A DNA stretch of 64,000 bases from Streptomyces orinoci. Its GTDB lineage: Bacteria > Actinomycetota > Actinomycetes > Streptomycetales > Streptomycetaceae. The DNA lies in contig NZ_PHNC01000011.1 of the NCBI RefSeq assembly GCF_003121295.1, positions 62,001-126,000 on the forward strand, given 5' to 3'. The notes below the pieces were generated by a model that did no database searches, was not told the origin of the DNA, and was given only the letters and a program-made list of their open reading frames with translations. The translations under genes were made by a program, and so were the position numbers. Below, piece after piece: positions 57,307-64,000 of the stretch. Within the stretch, counting starts at the first letter, position 1. Every line of letters starts with the position of its first letter.

Positions 57307-57348
57307 GGCTCGCCGCCCGTGGCCAGGCCCGGTCACGGGCGGCGAGCC
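57307..57348 (+). terminator. Hairpin terminator after Hsp20
   Basis: GGCTCGCCGCCCGTG, a 12-nt loop and the exact complement CACGGGCGGCGAGCC, 13 bp past the stop codon. Confidence 0.8.
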
Positions 57349-57391
57349 GACCTTCGGCCCTCAGCGACGCGAGTCGAAGAAGGAGGTATGT

Positions 57392-57523
57392 GTGGACGCG
57401 ATCGCCTGGCTGCTGATACCCCTGGCCGCCGAGCGAGGCCGCCGAGGACATGGATGGGCCGACCTGCGGCGCTACCACCACAGCCGGACGGCGCTCAGCC
57501 GCATCGTAGGCGAACAGAGCTGA
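57392..57523 (+). CDS. 43-residue small protein
   Basis: GTG at 57392 preceded by a near-perfect ribosome site (AAGGAGG) about 5 nt away. The product opens MDAIAWLLIPLAAERGRRGH and continues WADLRRYHHSRTALSRIV. A short hydrophobic N-terminus followed by a basic helix suggests a peripheral membrane peptide. Similar AIAWLLIP openings occur in small Streptomyces membrane proteins. Function unknown. Confidence 0.65.
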   Translation: MDAIAWLLIPLAAERGRRGHGWADLRRYHHSRTALSRIVGEQS

Positions 57524-57625
57524 GTCTCCCGGCGGCTCCCACCAGTGCCGAACAGGCATCCCGGACACCATTAAGCACCCCCCGGCGCTGGCGGGGGCAC
57601 ACTGGCAGCAAGGGAGGTGAGGGTC

Positions 57626-58048
57626 ATGCCCGGCCAGCGCCCGCTCACGGACCACTACGCGGTGCTCGGCGTATCGCCGTCTGCCTCCGGCCAGCAGATC
57701 ACCACCGCATACCGGCGCCTGGTACGCAGCCTGCACCCCGATACCGCAGACGCCGCAGCGGCGACGCACGACGCCTTCGCCGCCGTCGTAACCGCCTACA
57801 ACGTTCTCCACGATCCGCGGCAGCGTGCCGCCTACGACGCCGACCGCGCCCGCCGCGGCACGCCGAGCCGGCCCCAGGGCTCGGGCCAGCCGATACCCGT
57901 TCGTGTGCACCGCAGCCCCGGGCCAAGCCTCACCGGCAGGGCGCCCAGCGGATACAGCTCCGACGGCTACCCGGTACTCCTTTGGACTGCACACGACCTG
58001 TCCGAGCAGATCCTCAGATGGCTCCGGATAGAGGTTCCCTGGCTGTGA
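57626..58048 (+). CDS. J-domain (DnaJ-like) protein
   Basis: 140 aa. The ATG at 57626 follows GGGAGG by about 9 nt. Residues 8-72 are a J domain: DHYAVLGVSPSASGQQITTA, YRRLVRSLHPDT with the essential HPD, AFAAVVTAYNVLHDPRQRAA, YDADR. The remaining 70 residues lack the Gly/Phe and zinc-finger regions of full DnaJ and end LLWTAHDLSEQILRWLRIEV. It would stimulate an Hsp70 ATPase; with two Hsp20 genes nearby it forms a plasmid-borne heat-shock cluster. Confidence 0.85.
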   Translation: MPGQRPLTDHYAVLGVSPSASGQQITTAYRRLVRSLHPDTADAAAATHDAFAAVVTAYNVLHDPRQRAAYDADRARRGTPSRPQGSGQPIPVRVHRSPGPSLTGRAPSGYSSDGYPVLLWTAHDLSEQILRWLRIEVPWL

Positions 58049-58107
58049 ACCATCCCGCACCAGCGCCAACCGCCCGGCTGCCCTGAGCCCGTGCGGCGGG
58101 GACTCGT

Positions 58108-58123
58108 GACCGGTTTACCGGTC
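58108..58123. terminator. Short hairpin between convergent genes
   Basis: GACCGG-TTTA-CCGGTC between the J-domain gene and the end of the relaxase gene; a weak bidirectional terminator. Confidence 0.5.
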
Positions 58124-58154
58124 GAAGCCGACTGGCCCGTCAAGGCATGCCGGG

Positions 58155-59894
58155 TCAATGACGCGGGCCGTGACGGTCCTGCCGCGCCGGGGCGCTGTGG
58201 CCGACTCCGGCCGCCCGGCCCGTACGGTTCGGCGAGCCCTGCAGGGGCTGCCCCTCGGCCGCCATGCCGGTGGTATCCGCAGGCAGATCGGCTGCCCGGC
58301 GCAGCCGCCACACCAGGACGTCGCTGACGGAGGCCGCCGTGTCCAGTTCCCGCCGCCCGGCGGCGTCGGCGAGCAGGGCGGCCGGGTCATGGCCAGCGGC
58401 CTCGGCGTCGGCGAGGGTGGCGGCGAGCGCGTACCAGCCGGGCTCGGCGAGGATCCGCTCGGCCAGCTCCGGCAGCGCCTCGCGCAGCACCGCCGTCTGC
58501 CGCTGCCGCAACGCCCGGCCCAGGCGCCGACCGCGCTGGTACAGGGCCCCCAGCGGCTGGGCGGCTGCGGCCTGGTAAGCGGCGCGCAGGTGCTCGGCGG
58601 CCTGGCGGGCGGCGGCAGCCTGCTGGGCATGGTTCTTCTTCGCATGCCAGTGGGCGGCGGCGGTGATGAGAAAGAACAGCATGTCGATCGCCATCGCGGT
58701 GGTCGCGCCATCCTCGCCCCGGCCCAGCGCCGGCCCGCCGCGGACGAGGTCACGCGCGGCCTGCCGCAGCGCCCGGTCGTGACCGCGCTCGGCACGGACA
58801 TGGGAGCGGGAGGCACGCTCGAACGCCCAGGCAGCCTCGCGCAATTCGCGCCGGGTGTGAGCGGCGGAGGTCTTCGCAAGCGCGTCCAGAACCTCCCCGG
58901 CGGCGGCGATGTACGCGGCGGCGACCGCGTCGTCGCCGTGCTCGATGACCAGCACCGCCGCCCACGCGGCCGAGGCCGCCCGCCTGCGGGCGCCGGCCGG
59001 GCCGCTCGGCCCCGCAGGGGCGGGCGCCTGCGGGGGCGCGACGTCCTGGTCGCGAGCGTCGGCGGACCAACGCTCCCGGATGCGCGGCAGGGACAGATCA
59101 GGGGCCAGGCGGGCGCCGGGGTAGAAGACCGGTTCGCCGTCCTTGTTGCGGTCATCGGGGAGAGCGACCTTGTACCCGAGCAGGTCACCGGAGGGGGCGA
59201 CCCGCTTGCGGATCAGCAGGCCGGCGGCGGCCAACCGCTCGAAGAACTCGCTCTCGCTGGTCACACCGGCCACCGCGCGCCGCACCGTCTCACGCAGCTC
59301 CTCCCGCGCGGTGCGCTCCCGGCCCTGGCGCTCGGCCTTGTGCCGCTCGGCGCTGGTGGGCCGCTGGGCTGCGGTGCCATCGCCCTTGTGAAGACGGCGC
59401 AAGCCCAACTCCACTTCCAGGACACGGGCCTGGGCCTGGACCCGGGCGGCGTCGTGGTGGAGGTCAGGCTTGTAGCCGTCCTCACGGACAAGCGTGGCGA
59501 CGATGTGGATGTGGTCATCCGCGTGCCGGACGGCCACCCACCGGCAGCCCGCTCCCTGTTCGGGATCGTCGATACCGGCTGCGGCGACCATCCGGCGCGC
59601 CACCTCGCCCCACTCCTCGTCGGTCAGGATCCGGTCCTCGGCGCTGTTGCGGACGGACAGGTGCCATACGTGCTTCTTCGGCCGCTTGGCCTGGTCGATG
59701 TTCTCGACGGGCTGGTCCAGGAGCTGCTGGAGCTGCTTGAGGGTGGCAGACGGGTCGCGGCCGGGGTCGGGAGCGTTGTGGTCCCACGAGGCGACCAGAT
59801 GCGGGTCGATGTGCTCCTCGTGCTTCCCGGGCCCGTAGAGGTAGGAGAGGAGACCGATGGTGCGCTGCCCGCGCTTTTGTATCCGGGGGATCAT
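58155..59894 (-). CDS. Mobilisation relaxase (MOB family)
   Basis: 579 aa, ATG start. N-terminal nuclease domain: candidate catalytic Tyr18/Tyr20 in GLLSYLYGPG, WHLSVRN at 77-83, and the metal-binding HADDHIHIV (His124, His128, His130). It nicks one strand at oriT and stays covalently bound to the 5' end for transfer. The remaining 400 residues are helical and Arg/Ala-rich with a hydrophobic patch (AMAIDMLFFLITAAAHW). It lies 60 bp downstream of a MobC-like gene. The 394-1239 protein is a paralogue lacking the histidines. Confidence 0.9.
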   Translation of the reverse strand: MIPRIQKRGQRTIGLLSYLYGPGKHEEHIDPHLVASWDHNAPDPGRDPSATLKQLQQLLDQPVENIDQAKRPKKHVWHLSVRNSAEDRILTDEEWGEVARRMVAAAGIDDPEQGAGCRWVAVRHADDHIHIVATLVREDGYKPDLHHDAARVQAQARVLEVELGLRRLHKGDGTAAQRPTSAERHKAERQGRERTAREELRETVRRAVAGVTSESEFFERLAAAGLLIRKRVAPSGDLLGYKVALPDDRNKDGEPVFYPGARLAPDLSLPRIRERWSADARDQDVAPPQAPAPAGPSGPAGARRRAASAAWAAVLVIEHGDDAVAAAYIAAAGEVLDALAKTSAAHTRRELREAAWAFERASRSHVRAERGHDRALRQAARDLVRGGPALGRGEDGATTAMAIDMLFFLITAAAHWHAKKNHAQQAAAARQAAEHLRAAYQAAAAQPLGALYQRGRRLGRALRQRQTAVLREALPELAERILAEPGWYALAATLADAEAAGHDPAALLADAAGRRELDTAASVSDVLVWRLRRAADLPADTTGMAAEGQPLQGSPNRTGRAAGVGHSAPARQDRHGPRH

Positions 59895-59954
59895 GCTGCA
59901 GTCCGAGGTGGTTGCTGGAAGTGGCGGGATGCGGGGCGTTGAGGGGCAGCCAGG

Positions 59955-60587
59955 TCAGCGCTGGTCCAGCAGTCGATCTGTGGCTGCCTGTACGCGGGTC
60001 ACGGCGCGCTGGACCGCCGCGACGACCGCGTCGATTTCCGCTGGCTGGCCACCGGAGTTGATGGCCCGGGCTATCTGGTTGAGGTTGTTGCCGACTTGTC
60101 CGAGGTGCCGGCGAGCGGCGAACAGCTCGGCGATCAGCTCGCGGTGGCCGGCGATGGCGGCGGCGGTGCTGTCGAGGTCGTGAGCGGCGGCGAGACCGCT
60201 GCGGGCGAGGAAGCCTGGCAGGCTCGTACGGGTCGCGGTGGCGGCAGCGCTGAGCAGGGTTTTCTCATCGTCGTTCAAGCGGACGCTGCAGACGTAATCA
60301 CGCTTGTGCGTGGGCGGCTTGGGTGAGCGCTTGCGCGAGGCTTTCTTCGCGGCGCGCGGCTTGCGCGGTGAAGGCGTCTCCTCCGGCTGCGATCCGCCCT
60401 CGGTCGCTGCCTCGCGGACCAGCACCCCCCGGTGCTGGTCCGCTCCCGCCACCCCCGGGGCGGGCTTGGCCAAGGCGCGCTTCCCCGACGGGGAAGAGTG
60501 TCTTGGCCGATAACTTGCTCGCCCCGCGGTCGAGTTGGAGTTCGGCGAACTGTCGTCTGAAGCGGGGGTGGTGTGCGGGGTCGTCAC
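59955..60587 (-). CDS. MobC-like relaxosome accessory protein
   Basis: 210 aa, GTG overlapping the stop of the upstream gene (GTGA). A long disordered basic N-terminus (KPRAAKKASRKRSPKPPTHK) is followed by a ribbon-helix-helix-like segment (DYVCSVRLNDDEKTLLSAAA) and the MobC signature helix ELFAARRHLGQVGNNLNQIA, RAINSGGQP. MobC proteins help the relaxase melt oriT. Encoded directly upstream of the relaxase. Confidence 0.85.
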   Translation of the reverse strand: MTTPHTTPASDDSSPNSNSTAGRASYRPRHSSPSGKRALAKPAPGVAGADQHRGVLVREAATEGGSQPEETPSPRKPRAAKKASRKRSPKPPTHKRDYVCSVRLNDDEKTLLSAAATATRTSLPGFLARSGLAAAHDLDSTAAAIAGHRELIAELFAARRHLGQVGNNLNQIARAINSGGQPAEIDAVVAAVQRAVTRVQAATDRLLDQR

Positions 60588-60817
60588 TGCCCGCCTACTT
60601 GGGCGGTGTGGATGATCTCCAGGATGTCGAGCACGAAGTCGAAGGCGTCCTCCGCGTCGGTGAGGTGATGAACGCGCTCGGTGGGATGGATCTGGACGAA
60701 CCATTGCCCGTCCGGGCCGTCGACGGCCGAGTGGAGGACGCCATAGGTCAGGAAGGTGTGCATGAAGGCCCAGACCAAGCGGTCCTCGAAGCGGTCGGGC
60801 GCAGACGCGGTCGTCAT
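60584..60817 (-). CDS. Small hypothetical protein
   Basis: 77 aa from the ATG at 60817, which follows AGGAG by 7 nt. Opens ASAPDRFEDRLVWAFMHTFL, then VHHLTDAEDAFDFVLDILEI. Its stop overlaps the MobC-like start. No motif recognised. Confidence 0.65.
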   Translation of the reverse strand: MTTASAPDRFEDRLVWAFMHTFLTYGVLHSAVDGPDGQWFVQIHPTERVHHLTDAEDAFDFVLDILEIIHTAQVGGQ

Positions 60818-60845
60818 GGTGAAACTCCTGTGGCATGAGAGGGGC

Positions 60846-60872
60846 GGTGGCCCGGCGCGAAGCCGGGCCACC
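60846..60872. terminator. Perfect 11-bp hairpin in the mobilisation operon
   Basis: GGTGGCCCGGC-GCGAA-GCCGGGCCACC lies between two leftward genes of the mobilisation operon. It may be an attenuator that lowers expression of the relaxase genes, or part of oriT, which usually lies close to the MobC/relaxase genes. Confidence 0.55.
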
Positions 60873-60911
60873 GTGTACGGATAGGGGCTTTGTGCTGCTG
60901 CTTTGGCCGGT

Positions 60912-61103
60912 TCAGCCGCACTCGGGGCAGCGCCCGACGTGGCTGCTGAGCGCCCTCGCCATCTGCTCCCTCGTCGTGATCGCGCGCTTCGCGCTGGCCT
61001 TCCCTGACGGTTTGTCGGCGTGGCGCTCGGAGTGGGAGCTCAGGATCTGGATCTCCCGCTCGTAGCCGTTGCGGGTGATGGCGAATTGGCGGCAGGTCTT
61101 CAT
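60912..61103 (-). CDS. 63-residue small protein with CPEC end
   Basis: AAGGAG lies 9 nt before the ATG, which overlaps the stop of the upstream gene (ATGA). Product: KTCRQFAITRNGYEREIQIL, HSERHADKPSG, REQMARALSSHVGRCPECG. Basic with a single CxxC at the C-terminus plus Cys4; it may bind zinc as a dimer. Function unknown. Confidence 0.65.
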   Translation of the reverse strand: MKTCRQFAITRNGYEREIQILSSHSERHADKPSGKASAKRAITTREQMARALSSHVGRCPECG

Positions 61104-62629
61104 CGGGTGGTGCTCCTTGTCGTGCTGGTCGTCTCGCTCCGCAGTTGCTGGAGAACGAGGCTGAGTCGGTCGTTCCGGCCGCCTGTGAGGCCCTCGCGCC
61201 GGAGGATCTCCCGCAGCTGGACGCGGGTGACGGCCTCGTTGCCGTCCCGGGCGAGCAGCTCGGGGACGTGCGGGCGGACTTGCTGGACGAGCTGGTCCAC
61301 GGACTCCTGCAGCTCCCGCGAGGGACGTTGCGTACGCGGGGTGCGGGACGGTCCGCTGCGCTTGCTCTTGCTTTTGGCCTTCGTGCTCGGCTTCTGCCGC
61401 AGGGAGACCGTGTGTCCCCGGTCCCCGGTGGGGTCGGTCCCCGACTCGGCGCCCTCCGGTCCCCGGTGCCCGTCAGGGGCTTGACCAGGGGATTCGTCCG
61501 CGGGCTGGCCGGTCCCCTCGCCGCCATCGAGGACCTGACCGGAGTCCGGCTTGAGGGCTTCGGTCCCCGCGGCGCGGTCCCGGTCCCCGGTGCCCGCGTC
61601 ACGGTCCCCGGCTTCGGGGAGCGCCTTTCCGCTCGCATCGGGGGCGGTCTGGGGGACCGGTCCCCGCTCCAGCGGTTCCCGGTCCCCGAGTGCTTCGGTG
61701 TCGGCGTGGGGACCGTCGATGGGGACCGCGGTGGTTCCGCTGTTCGACGGCGGGACCGTGGCGGTGCTCTCGCCGCCATCGTGCGGGGACCAGGGGGAGG
61801 GCAGGGGGACCGTGGCGAGCGCGAGTGCGTGCCGGCGCGCGGCGAGCTGGTCGAGCAGGGCTGCGCGCTGGATGGGGTCCGTGCCGACCGAGGCCCGGCC
61901 GATCGCCTTCGACAGCTTCCGTGTCAGGCGCCGTCCGCTTCGGCTCTGTTGCTGCTTGGGGGTGCGTTCGGCGAGGCGGGTGGCGAGGGTGACGGCGCGG
62001 GCGGTGGCGCGGTCGCGGGTGATCTGTGCGGCGTCGCGGTCCCGGGCGGCGATGCCGAGGCGGGACAGCAGCCGCTCGCGCGCCTCCCGGCCCAGCGTGG
62101 CGATCAGCCCGTGGGAGGCGGCGCCGGGGGTGCGCAGCCGCAGTTCGATGCCCATGGCCAGGTGCCACAGCATCGCCGCCATGACCGGGCCGACGAAGGC
62201 GCGGACCGTGCCGCCGACAGGGCCGCTCTCGGCGTAGGCGGGGATCACCTGCACGCCGGTGACGACCCAGACCAGGGTGCCCGGCAGCCCCGGCGCCCCT
62301 TGGGCGGCCAGGTTCTCCCGGGCCATCAAGGCGGTTGCGAAGAGTGCCAGTTCGGCGGCGCCGAACATCGCGCTGCGCTCGGCGGTGCCGGCCATGTTCA
62401 GGTAGTCGGCGGCGAAGGCCCAGCTGGTGTCCGCGCTGTAGGCGGTGCAGCCCAGCGCGGCGAGGGCGGCGACCGTGACCGCCAGGCTGCGCGAACGATT
62501 CTGCGGGCGCCTTCCGCGGTGGCGCATCGCCAAGCCGGTCAACGCCAGCGCCAGGAGGGCGACGGGGACGCCGATGGTGAGCAGGGGCAGGTCCAGGATG
62601 GCACCGAGGGCATGGGCGGGGTGGGTCAT
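61100..62629 (-). CDS. Plasmid membrane protein with long charged tail
   Basis: 509 aa, ATG overlapping the WhiB-like stop. Four or five N-terminal transmembrane helices (LTIGVPVALLALALTGLA, LAVTVAALAALGCTA, MFGAAELALFATALMA, LVWVVTGVQVIPAYA, VGPVMAAMLWHLAMGIELR). A basic helical region is followed by about 130 disordered residues rich in Gly/Asp/Arg/Pro, encoded by many GGTCCCC-like repeats between 61415 and 61690, then a helical C-terminus (SVDQLVQQVRPHVPELLA). It resembles DUF2637/Spd-type plasmid spread proteins by layout. Confidence 0.65.
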   Translation of the reverse strand: MTHPAHALGAILDLPLLTIGVPVALLALALTGLAMRHRGRRPQNRSRSLAVTVAALAALGCTAYSADTSWAFAADYLNMAGTAERSAMFGAAELALFATALMARENLAAQGAPGLPGTLVWVVTGVQVIPAYAESGPVGGTVRAFVGPVMAAMLWHLAMGIELRLRTPGAASHGLIATLGREARERLLSRLGIAARDRDAAQITRDRATARAVTLATRLAERTPKQQQSRSGRRLTRKLSKAIGRASVGTDPIQRAALLDQLAARRHALALATVPLPSPWSPHDGGESTATVPPSNSGTTAVPIDGPHADTEALGDREPLERGPVPQTAPDASGKALPEAGDRDAGTGDRDRAAGTEALKPDSGQVLDGGEGTGQPADESPGQAPDGHRGPEGAESGTDPTGDRGHTVSLRQKPSTKAKSKSKRSGPSRTPRTQRPSRELQESVDQLVQQVRPHVPELLARDGNEAVTRVQLREILRREGLTGGRNDRLSLVLQQLRSETTSTTRSTTR

Positions 62630-63273
62630 ACGGCCTTTCCGAAGGGGGCGTGCGCGGAGGTCGGCTTCACCGGACGGAACACCGGCTCTTCCCGGGCGGG
62701 CTCAGCAGACGCCGGCTGGCTCGTCGTCGGTGCCTGCGGCTTCCTCTTCTTTTTCTTGGGACTTGGGGGCACACCCAAGTTGCGGTCCCGGGCGAAGACC
62801 TTGTCGGCGGCCTCCCGCAGCAGTTCCTGGGCGTGCTTGCGGCCGATCTGCAAGGTGAAGGCGAGCCGGTCGGCATGCCAGCCTCGGGCGTAGGCGTGGT
62901 CGATGACGTTCTGCCGTTCGGCCTCGGTGAGGTGCACATCGCGCCCGTTGAAGACCGCCAGCACCCGCGTGTAGTCGAGACGCTGCTCCAGCCCCTTGTG
63001 CCAGGGGCGGCGCTCGGCTGCGGTCAGCCCGCCCCAGATGCCCTCTTTCAAGTCGTTTTCCAGGGCGTAGTTGAGGCATTCGCGGCGAACCGGGCAGGCG
63101 GCGCACAGCTCCTTGGCCTCGGCGATGGCCTGGTGCTGCCGGGGCAGGGGGAAGAAGGTGGCGTCGGCGTCCTCGACGTCCATGCCGTAGCACGCGCCGC
63201 GGGGCTGCCAGCTGGTGTCGCCGATGCCGCGCAGGCCGGTGGCCGGCGCGTGGTGGGTGGTGATGTAGCGCAA
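62626..63273 (-). CDS. WhiB-like iron-sulphur regulator
   Basis: 215 aa, ATG start. The Wbl domain at about 25-100 has the four cysteines (ACYGMD, then LCAACPVRREC), the turn GIWGGLTAAERR and the upstream DATFFPLP. Residues 105-165 resemble an added HTH (LTEAERQNVIDHAYARGWHA, DRLAFTLQIGRKHAQELL), and the tail is Lys/Pro-rich, making it longer than typical Wbl proteins. Wbl proteins hold a [4Fe-4S] cluster and act with sigma factors. First in a coupled operon with the relaxase, so it may control mobilisation. Confidence 0.9.
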   Translation of the reverse strand: MRYITTHHAPATGLRGIGDTSWQPRGACYGMDVEDADATFFPLPRQHQAIAEAKELCAACPVRRECLNYALENDLKEGIWGGLTAAERRPWHKGLEQRLDYTRVLAVFNGRDVHLTEAERQNVIDHAYARGWHADRLAFTLQIGRKHAQELLREAADKVFARDRNLGVPPSPKKKKRKPQAPTTSQPASAEPAREEPVFRPVKPTSAHAPFGKAV

Positions 63274-63393
63274 GGCGGTCTCCGATGTACTGCCGCGTCG
63301 GCCGCGCTGGGCGGCGGGTGGACGCGACCTCGGTGCCGGCTGCGGTGCGGAGCGGGGGGCCGCAGCCGGGCGGGACGGTGGCGGGTGCGCCGG

Positions 63394-64000
63394 TCAGGCC
63401 ATCGCCAGCTGGGCCTGCTGGGCGGCGGCGAGGTCGAAGCGGCCGGGGTGCGGGGTGGCGCGCGGGGCGTTGCCGCGTGCTCCGCCGTCGGGGCCGATGC
63501 GCCGGCGGCGGCACGGCTCGCCTGCTTGCGCGTGGCACCACTCGCACCTAACCGAGAGCGCGTCGGGCTGGCCTGCGGCGATGGCCGCCTCCCGGGCGGC
63601 GCGGGCGGGCCGGTAGGGCGCCAGGGCGGCTCGGGCGTGCGGCGGGATGCAGGAGCCGATCTCCTTCAGCCGCGCTTCCAGCTGCGGGTTGAACCGGCCG
63701 CTGGTCAGCTGCCGGTGGTGGGCGGGTGCCGCGGTGCCCGAGGCCACGGCGCGCCGGGTGCCGACCAGTTCGGCGGTCCAGGCCGCGTGGTCGTCCGGGT
63801 CAGCGGACGGGAGGGGGTCGGTGTGCCGGTCCAGGCGGTCGCGCCGGTAGCTCTCCCACGGGCGGGCGATGTCCGCGGGGACGATCTGGTACGGCGAGGT
63901 GCGGATGTGCTGGCGGGCGGCGACCCGGGCATCCCAGCCGTGCGCGGTGGCCATCGGCACGTCGCCGAGCAGCTCGTGCCACTGGGCGAGTTGGTCTCGG
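63394..64000 (-). CDS. Partial plasmid protein with C-terminal zinc-binding motif
   Basis: The frame enters from the right edge; 201 codons are visible (DQLAQWHELLGDVPMATAHG at the edge), so the start is outside. GWDARVAARQHIRTSPYQIV, WESYRRDRLDRHTDPLPSAD, then SVRCEWCHAQAGEPCRRRRI. CxxC...GEPC is a short zinc-binding module seen in several phage and plasmid replication or transfer proteins. Followed after 120 bp by the WhiB-like gene. Function unknown. Confidence 0.65.
   Translation of the reverse strand, partial: RDQLAQWHELLGDVPMATAHGWDARVAARQHIRTSPYQIVPADIARPWESYRRDRLDRHTDPLPSADPDDHAAWTAELVGTRRAVASGTAAPAHHRQLTSGRFNPQLEARLKEIGSCIPPHARAALAPYRPARAAREAAIAAGQPDALSVRCEWCHAQAGEPCRRRRIGPDGGARGNAPRATPHPGRFDLAAAQQAQLAMA

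Noticed and set aside
61415..61700. GGTCCCC-rich repeats that might be a CRISPR or iteron array
   Set aside because: Spacing is irregular and the repeats encode the Gly/Asp/Arg-rich disordered tail of the membrane protein.
1..64000. tRNA, rRNA or CRISPR loci
   Set aside because: No cloverleaf-like segment ending in CCA, no rRNA-like sequence and no regular repeat-spacer array was recognised on reading; short RNAs could still be missed without a search tool.

Overview
High-GC actinobacterial DNA, almost certainly Streptomyces. Third-codon positions are strongly G/C, GTG and TTG starts are common, and the window carries a WhiB-like regulator, DUF317 and DUF4913 proteins, a sortase signal of the LAxTG type and a GH75-type chitosanase. 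There are two blocks of mobilisation and secretion genes and no tRNA, rRNA or core metabolic genes, so this is most likely a conjugative plasmid (possibly linear) or a large integrated conjugative element.

Layout. (1) 1-29.0 kb: one long leftward block of conjugation genes. From its promoter side at 29 kb it encodes an NlpC/P60 wall hydrolase, a two-helix pilin-like protein, a VirB8-like single-pass protein, a TrbL/VirB6-like channel protein, an SCO6880-type membrane protein and a VirB4-like ATPase. Small accessory proteins follow, including several shuffled paralogues, a GT2 glycosyltransferase, a TPR-like protein and a relaxase-like protein without its histidine triad. (2) Two diverged three-gene tyrosine-recombinase cassettes (3.0-6.8 and 10.3-14.3 kb) lie antisense inside this block. 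Between them sit an S8 subtilisin-like protease and a VapA-like protein. The first insertion appears to have split one plasmid gene into halves now about 7 kb apart. (3) 29.0-29.5 kb: a 115-bp imperfect palindrome between divergent operons, containing a motif that recurs at 2.5 and 33.06 kb. (4) 29.5-44.4 kb: a rightward block with a DNA methyltransferase, a DUF4913 protein, a RelE-like toxin, four related helical proteins, winged-helix regulators, two MFS transporters, an ATP-grasp ligase, a HAD protein, DUF317 proteins (two frameshifted) and an LAxTG-anchored SpaA-domain protein. (5) 44.5-58 kb: accessory genes, namely a SpoIIE phosphatase, small DUF317 genes, secreted wall and chitosan enzymes, a LuxR-type two-component system, zinc-ribbon proteins, two divergent Hsp20 genes and a J-domain protein. 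(6) 58.1-64.0 kb: a leftward mobilisation operon with a zinc-motif protein, WhiB-like protein, membrane protein, small proteins, a MobC-like protein and a MOB-type relaxase.

How it fits together: block 6 supplies DNA processing and block 1 the envelope-spanning machine. No VirD4/FtsK-type coupling ATPase is seen, so it probably lies outside the window. The most unusual parts are the protease/VapA-like pair framed by recombinase cassettes, the zinc-ribbon/degenerate-recombinase fusions, the shared palindromic operator and the repeated use of CTG start codons. All functional statements rest on sequence reading and recalled family features; no database search was run.
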